A stretch of 64,000 nt of DNA. Source: Pardosa pseudoannulata. Its lineage: Eukaryota > Arthropoda > Arachnida > Araneae > Lycosidae. Location: contig CM063502.1 of the NCBI GenBank assembly GCA_032207245.1, positions 64,890,644 through 64,954,643 on the forward strand, read 5' to 3'. The notes below the pieces were generated by a model. It was not told where the DNA came from. It did no database searches and was given only the letters and a program-made list of their open reading frames with translations. Below, one piece after another: positions 40,701 through 64,000 of this stretch (positions are counted from its first letter, which is position 1; each line of letters opens with the position of its first letter). The position numbers were made by a program, and so were the translations under genes.

Positions 40701-43700
40701 GACTCACAGGTTTTAGTCACTCACACATCTACGATTTGCCATATTTATTTTAAACACATTTCAGTGAGGTTTTTTTGTTGTTGTTTGTGTTGTTGGTATA
40801 TAGAACTCAAAAATAAGTACATTTTTGATAAATAAATTTATGTTTAAATCAAATAAATATATTTTCAAACCAGCAACCACAATTGTTATAAAATTGTTAT
40901 GAAGTATCTCATTGCATTATATTAATCACAAGCACTTAAAAGGCTGTATTTACAGTTTTCCAGTTCTTATAAGCTGAAAAATCATGCAAAGTACTCCAAA
41001 TCTAATTCACAACAGTTTTTTTTCCCAAACAATTTTATTCAAACAAGTTACTACAGAAATAAAATGTGGTTTTTATTTGTTGATCTTATTGATAATATCA
41101 TGCAAAGTTACGATATCATTTTCCTTTCTCCTTCCCTAAACTTGTCAACTTAAGCCCAGATAAGATTCATAACTCCTAAGATTAGCTGCTATTTATTGGT
41201 GAATAAATGAAATACTATACAAGTTTTGAATTTTTTTTAAACAAAAGATAAAATACATAGCCGCACACCCCAGCAATGAATTTGTGATATTTCCAAAAAG
41301 AGGTCAGGTAACGAAAATCCTTTTAAAGAGAAATAATATAGAACCATCATACAGTCATGAAATGTTGTAAGAATATATTGTGGATATGTTAAAATTAGGG
41401 GGAGGGTAGAAAAAACTTCTGAGGACTTTCTGAACACTCATGCAGAAAAGCAGAATCAAATAGAAATTTAAGATCTAACCACATGTAATTCCCAACTAAT
41501 AATCATGCAAGTTATGAACTAATTTTGAAATAGTTACAAGATTAGTAAAATTCACAAAATACACTTATACACATACCTCACATGTTTGCAGTTTTGTATC
41601 TTTAATGTGCTATATTAAAGTTTATTAAAATATATATCTTTAATTATATACATATTACTGTCCCCTTTGCTTTTTTATATGCTCCCCATACATGTATGTA
41701 TATGTATATATATGAGTATATATATACATAAATATGTTTCAGCTCTTTTTGTTTCTTGTTATTTAATGTTATAATGTGCACATCAATTGGTATTCTCTTC
41801 CAAAATATTTACTACCCCAAAGTGTTTCTTTAAATTCATGATAAAGTAGCAAATATGAATCTAAACAAAATATATCAATTTTGAAAAGACAACTTCTAGC
41901 TTAAATAAAGAAAAAAAGCAAGTTTTTATAAATATTTAATAGTAGCAACATTTTTCAAAATTTTATTTTAAACATTAAGTCATATATTCTGAAATGAGTA
42001 TCTCTTAAAAAAATGTCATGTACAATATTCAAAAGTAAAATACAATTAGCATGGTATAATTTATTACACGTAAAATCTAATCAACAATAGCTGCTTTATT
42101 CAAAAAAGTTGAAGGCATATAAAGAAAGCAGCATAGTAATGAAAATACAGATTCATTTCCAATTTGTCAACAATTGATGTATAAGCACCATTTATCTTTG
42201 TATAAATGCAAACAACTGTATGGGACAAACAAGAACTCTACATATTATACAGAATCACTGGAACAGCATACCATACTGAAATATGATGGTAACAGATTCT
42301 CTCTTAGGGTAAATATTAGTTTCAAGTAGAAGCGAAGGACAGTACAAATTGTAGAAAAGAAAATGATATAAATAAATAAATACTATTAAAATATTATTCA
42401 AAAAATACTCAAGTGCAATACACAATGAACCAAACCATTAATTTAAATGGCATTTAACAATCAACATACATGATTTTAAAACATAAAAAATAAATGTTTT
42501 GATTACTGTCTAATTACATTTATTAAATTAACTCTACAACATTGAGTATTAAACTAATTCAGTTGAAAGGATCTCATAAAAAATCTTCATTCTTAGCCAT
42601 AGAGAATAATTATGAGTATTAATAAGATATTTGATTAAATAATAATTCATGATAAATTCACTTTGAGAATAAAAATTTTGCTAAATCAAAAGTAATATTT
42701 TAAAAACTTTGATTATTATCAATACAAACTCTTTTTTAGATTGTTCACTGCAAAAAGATGCTCTTCCCAATACAAAAACCAGTAAAATGTTTTTCAATTA
42801 CAACAGATTACTAGTAACTTCATGTTCTGCCATCACAGCAATGCTTACAAACAGAAAACTTGATGGAAAAATATGCCTGCTAATTCAGTTTTGAATAGGA
42901 TTGTGAAATTTTAATATATTATCATGTAACACAGGTTTTTAAATTAAAATTTAGATTATGAAATACACATACTTTTCAGATAAAGAACACTGCATATTAC
43001 ACTTGATTATGAAAATATATAACAATACAAAAAAAAAAGAATTAGCACACAAATAATCTGTGTAAAGTAAACCATTAATCCCTCTCTCATCATAAAAAAT
43101 GCTAAAATTCTCCAGAAGTATATAGCTCATGTAAAAAAAAAGGGTAATGAACACATAAAATTTGTTCAAATTCAAATCAAAGAAAATATCTACTTTTTCA
43201 ACAAACCACAGAACATATTTCATAACACTGAGTCCAAAAACAAAAGAAGGACAGAAAAACTGTGGTGCCTTGTTTTGCCCTTTGTACATTAGGTAAGGGA
43301 AAAAACTTAAAAACCAAATGATGTTGCAAAACTGGTGAAATATGATTTAACTCTTCAAGAGTCAATAATCTGATATGTTGATAGAAATACATAAGGGAAA
43401 CTGAGCAATTTGAATAATATATAGGAGATTCATAAATGAGATTCACTAAAAAAATTATCTAACATTAGAGTCACATACTTCATATATGCTTTCAATAACT
43501 GACAGCCAAAATTCTCTATCTTTCCTATAAAGTACCAACAAAATTATTCAAGAATTAACTATACAAATTATGGGACAGTTAAAAATAGCATAACTATATT
43601 GCATGTTTTTGAAACAAGTGAGATCAAAATGCTGTCAAGAAATCAACAGTAAACATTGAAATTAGTACAGTAGTTCAAAAACATGCATACTGTCAGAAAA

Positions 43701-44333
43701 CTTTATAAAACAGCAACTGCAGGGATAACAAGGAAATATAAATTAGTTTTACATAAAAGACCTTGCATTTGGGAGGATCATAAGAAAACCTTATAAGTGC
43801 AGCAATCAAATTTTCTTAAATTTTGCAGAGAATAATATTAACTTATTCAAATTTCTGAATAAAGTTCAATTACATTTTATAAATCATTATTATAGCATAG
43901 GAGAAATACTAACAGATAATTTTAAAAGAAAAAATACTGTACATATTATAACTAATTGATTTTTCTTCTACTTAACAAGAAAACTTTAATATAAACTATA
44001 ATTTAAAATTTATGAGTTAGCTAAAGATAGCATAAGATATTAGTAAAGGTATCTTGACTGCAAAGAAACTAAAAAAATATCTTGAAATATTAAATGATGT
44101 TTGGTCATGTATAATAATTAAAACCATTTAATTGAGTAGCATTATAAAAATTTCTTCATGCAAATAAAAATTTTCCATATTTGGCATCATGCATGGATCA
44201 GATGAAGTCAACACACACTAAAATTATCTCAAAAATTTGAATACATACAATATATTAAAAACTATGAGCATGTTACAGTGGGTAAAACACTCTTGGAGCA
44301 CAATTCTTACTTTCTTCTCCCACACCAAAAAAA

Positions 44334-44368
<35 letters not shown>

Positions 44369-46045
44369 ATTTCTGGAAGGATTGCTGTATACAATGTTGG
44401 TACTGAGTAGTTAGTACTATAAATCACTGCAACAAAATCAACAAAAAGATAAGGGGATAAATTTGGTAAAATTAAAATGCATTAATGAAGAGTAACACAA
44501 GGTTAATTTATGAGTTAATATCTAACAAGAGATATGAAAGAAAGATTTCTCATATTAAAACTAACTAGGAACTTTCATCTTATTTGTACATTATACATGA
44601 GAAATATTTTGTAGAAGTACATAAAAGAGGTACAAAACTAAAATCTACTGCCTATGAGAAAATATACAACCAAGAATCTCACACAATCTGTTTCTAAGTC
44701 AACACTCAGAAAATCAATTCTGGCTTAATGCACTGAGCTAAATTCGAATACAATCCTGCAGCATCTCTGAAATGATGCAACAGGAATAAACAAATTCTAA
44801 AAACAAAATAACATTTATTTACTTTCAATACATACTGGAGGTTAAAAATTTATTAATCTAGAACTGATATATTCATGCAAAGATGTTAAATATTGGGACA
44901 TACAAGAGCTGCCATTTTGTTCAAAATATTCACTAGCTAAGAAATGCATTTTCTTTTTTTATTGATTTTATTTTAATTCTAGAGTCCAAGATACATCAAA
45001 GCCTTCATAAACAAATACAAACTTCATCAATGAAAACTTCAGAAATTTGAATACTGGCTACATTTAACACTGGACACCAAAAGTTCCAACAACGTATACA
45101 GTTAAAGAATTTCATACACTACTATACATTTTAAAAAATTATTAAAACTAGGTTAGAAAAGTAAAATTTATAAAAGTCATGAATTCACTATCTGCCGCGA
45201 GAAAAATTTTGGTATAATTTTTATATCTTCATATTAAATATGCAAATGATCAAGAGGCTAAAATAATGGACTCTTAACTATCATTAAGACATTTAAATTA
45301 TAACTGCCAAAGAAAGATTCCAAAATTCCTAAATCTTTACTTTTCCAGCTATGCTGATACCTAATTTTTCCAGATTCAGTAGATCAAAGTAAAGAGGTTG
45401 TATTTATTACTCTAACCTGAGTTAAATTTATTTACATTTAATCTTTACTTGAAATTTTACACAATGCATAACACTACAAAACATAAATAAAACTTGAAAA
45501 AACAGTAAAATTTGTTCACATTTTCATTGCATACATATCATCAAGTGGACTAAATTATATACATTAATAAATTTAAATAGACATTACATTTCATTGTCAA
45601 CAAGGAATACAGTTATATGTAAAAATAGTTTATTTTAGCTTACATTCTTCATTAAGTCTAAACTTGCAGTTAAAGAATTCTTATAACACACAATCTGAAA
45701 ATATGGTGACATAAATTAATTTCTGTTTGTTCATTGAATTTTCAATATAATATCTTATTTCAAAATAGATCATATACTGATTAGAAACACTTCAAACAGA
45801 AAGTCAAGTATTTTAAGTACAAACAAAATTAAAAGATGTGAGGAAAAACTCCAAAAAGAACTTAATCCTTCATTTGTATGGCTATTAGCAACAGCTGTAA
45901 AATAAATCTTACTTTAAGTAGTTTTAATTCAGATTTATTATATACTTCATGAGCAGAGTGCATGCTGAAAGAAATATCATACTATAGCTGCTTAAATATA
46001 TCACAACTCGACAATACATTACTTGCAACAATATATATATATATA
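40701..46045. other. AT-rich intergenic DNA, no gene seen
   Basis: More than 5 kb downstream of the FARP-like gene without recognisable coding sequence. Open frames in it have strongly AT-driven composition (Asn, Lys, Ile, Phe, Tyr) and no domain. It contains an (AAT)n tract at 44,335-44,367. Part may be 3'-untranslated sequence of the gene, but no poly(A) site can be assigned. Confidence 0.6.
44335..44367. repeat. (AAT)n microsatellite
   Basis: About 11 AAT units following an A-rich run. Confidence 0.95.
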
Positions 46046-46736
46046 CATAGTCAAGCCTCCTATAACAAGGTTCTTATAACATGATTTCTATATAATGCAG
46101 TATGAACATTGTAACTTTCTCTATTGAAACAACCTTAAAATGTATTTTTTGTATAAGAACATTTTAACATTTGAAATTGCTTAAAAAATTTATCTATTAC
46201 AGCATTTATTTGATAGGCCAAAAATTTGTAGTTGACATTTATAGGACATTCAAAATTCTAGTTATCACAATTATGTATTATGTCTAATAAAATAATCCAG
46301 TATGTATTAAATTAAATTTCTTGGTTGGAAATAATTTTTAACTATAATTTTATTATGTGAACAATGTATTGCATTCCATTAACTTAAATTCAAATAAGTA
46401 AAAATCTACATATTCATTGTCATTTTTATTATAAAATTTCATTTATAAACCATAACAATCACAACTTATTACTTTGAGAATGCAGATTTATATAGATCTG
46501 AATAGGTCTGATTCCTCCCTAATTTACTTATTTATGAGAATCTACATAACAGAGTATGAATTCATTAAATTTGTATTAATTCTAAGTTTTTTATCCTACA
46601 GTATTAATTAATCTTATTTAACTTATTTCTGTTTCTCAGAATGCGATTTCCATGAATGTATTCCTTTATTTGAATTCATTCTCTAAGTTCCATATACTGC
46701 ATTTATGAATTAATCACATTATAGGAGACTTCACTG
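46046..46736. mobile_element. pogo/Tigger-like MITE, 691 bp
   Basis: Left end CATAGTCAAGCCTCCTATAA and right end (reverse complement) CAGTGAAGTCTCCTATAATG are imperfect inverted repeats of the pogo/Tigger style. Both are flanked by TA (46,044-46,045 and 46,737-46,738). The similarity continues inwards: ATAATGCAGTATG near the left end and AAATGCAGTATATG near the right. No transposase frame lies inside. It sits about 570 bases downstream of the stop codon of the FARP-like gene. Confidence 0.65.
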
Positions 46737-47303
46737 TATATACATTGAAGTTAAAAGTATATTCTGGTAGAAATAAAACACAATTATTCTTTGAGAAGGA
46801 TTAAAAACAAGCATGATAAATATCATTTGATAAGAGCATTCCCGTTTATTTATTAATACACATAACAGCAAGCAAAATATGAAATCTCTAAAATATTACA
46901 AATGATCAAATGATTCTTAAGGATGTAGTTTTAAGGCATTTTATTTTTAACTTTTCAAAATAAGCAAATAATTAATAAAACAAAAATATATATACTTTTC
47001 TACATTTAATTTTTCATGTATTATTATATTTTCTAACTACTCAGTTACCTTTTAATTAGACCACAGTTACTTTGATTACATAAAATGTTACACAAGTAAA
47101 AAGAGTAAAATAAGAATGAAATCATATTTTTAAAGTACACAAACAGAATAGTGATATAAAATTAAGACATAAACAATCATTTAAAGGTAAAAATAGAAAT
47201 TTGATACAAAAAATGAATTAACTGTGACAAAATATGGGCATGAGATTCTTATGAACTGTATTCATATGATGGAATCGTTTTGATCATTTCTGGCATTATC
47301 TTT

Positions 47304-63505
<16,202 letters not shown>

Positions 63506-63834
63506 CTGAAATAAGGTTTCTATTATAGCAATATCAAAAATTCATAATTTCAAAAATTAAATAACACCTTCAAAATAAAAGATTAAATAACTAGTGCTTT
63601 GGTGGTTGTATTTAAAGTATATTTTAGTAGACACAGGTCTTTTTTGAAACAAAAGTCTAAAACAAAACTAAATACTTAATTCTTAAAAACTACACATTTT
63701 CAACCACAAGAATGACTAATTAAAAAACTCACTCCTAAATATTTTATGTTAAACCAAAATACCAAAATAATACAAATTGCAAAACTGTGTGATATCAAAC
63801 CTCTATGATGAGATTTTCTGGAGAGTTAGAAAAA

Positions 63835-63975
63835 GTTTGGTTTCGAATGCTACAATGTACTGTTTTGCTACACAAGGGATAATGAGCGGTTAAAAACATC
63901 TATCCCAGTAGTATTTGAACCCATGAATTCTGGTACTGAAAAGCAGTACTCTTCCCATTCTACCCCCAATTAACA
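63835..63975 (-). mobile_element. tRNA-derived SINE, family 1
   Basis: On the minus strand a tRNA-like head (GTAGAATGGGAAGAGTACTG), a B-box-like GGGTTCAAATAC (complement of 63,911-63,922), and the body words CGCTCATTATCCCTTGTG and AGCAAAACAGTAC. It matches the copies at 18.8 and 35.6 kb. Confidence 0.75.
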
Positions 63976-64000
63976 CTTACATTAGCAAAGATCAATAGTT

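Noticed and set aside
42951..43446. Overlapping minus-strand open frames of 112 and 82 codons
   Set aside because: AT-driven composition (Phe, Tyr, Ile, Lys), overlapping frames, no recognisable motif and no splice support.

Overview
This is a eukaryotic, almost certainly invertebrate animal, window. It is AT-rich, and its only convincing protein-coding gene is split into short exons by long AT-rich introns. The rest is satellite DNA, (AT)n microsatellites, tRNA-derived SINEs, a dead LINE fragment and small DNA transposons. There are no operons, prokaryotic genes, rRNA genes, CRISPR arrays or viral genes that I can support. The phylum cannot be fixed from the sequence alone.

Left part, about 1-29,838: one large satellite array with a 5-bp rhythm of the CACTC/CACTN type, always in the same orientation. 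It is badly decayed from 1 to about 2,480 and regular from there on. Higher-order blocks of roughly 0.8-1.3 kb recur in it. A foreign 5.2-kb segment (15,586-20,832) interrupts it; its ends look like those of a DNA transposon, and the satellite itself shows the uninterrupted insertion site. The satellite motif has no stop codons in several frames, so the many long open frames here (His-Ser-Thr-Pro-Leu-like repeats on +, Val-Glu-Trp-Ser-like repeats on -) are artefacts and are not annotated as genes.

Middle part, about 29,839-47,300: gene-poor AT-rich DNA with long (AT)n tracts, two tRNA-derived SINE families, one 100-base assembly gap (39,326-39,425) inside SINE sequence, and a pogo-like MITE at 46,046-46,736.

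Right part, 47,304-63,505: the 3' half of a minus-strand FARP1/FARP2-like gene (FERM, RhoGEF and pleckstrin-domain protein). Ten exons with matching splice phases encode the end of the DH (RhoGEF) domain, PH1, a linker and PH2, then a stop. The FERM domain and most of DH lie beyond the right edge. Introns hold a pogo-like MITE ending 48 bases from an exon, a LINE reverse-transcriptase C-terminal remnant flanked by a 55-bp direct repeat, a TTAA-flanked piggyBac-like MITE and a full-length SINE. A coding-like segment in the last intron (47,573-47,725) could be an alternative last exon or an unrelated remnant.
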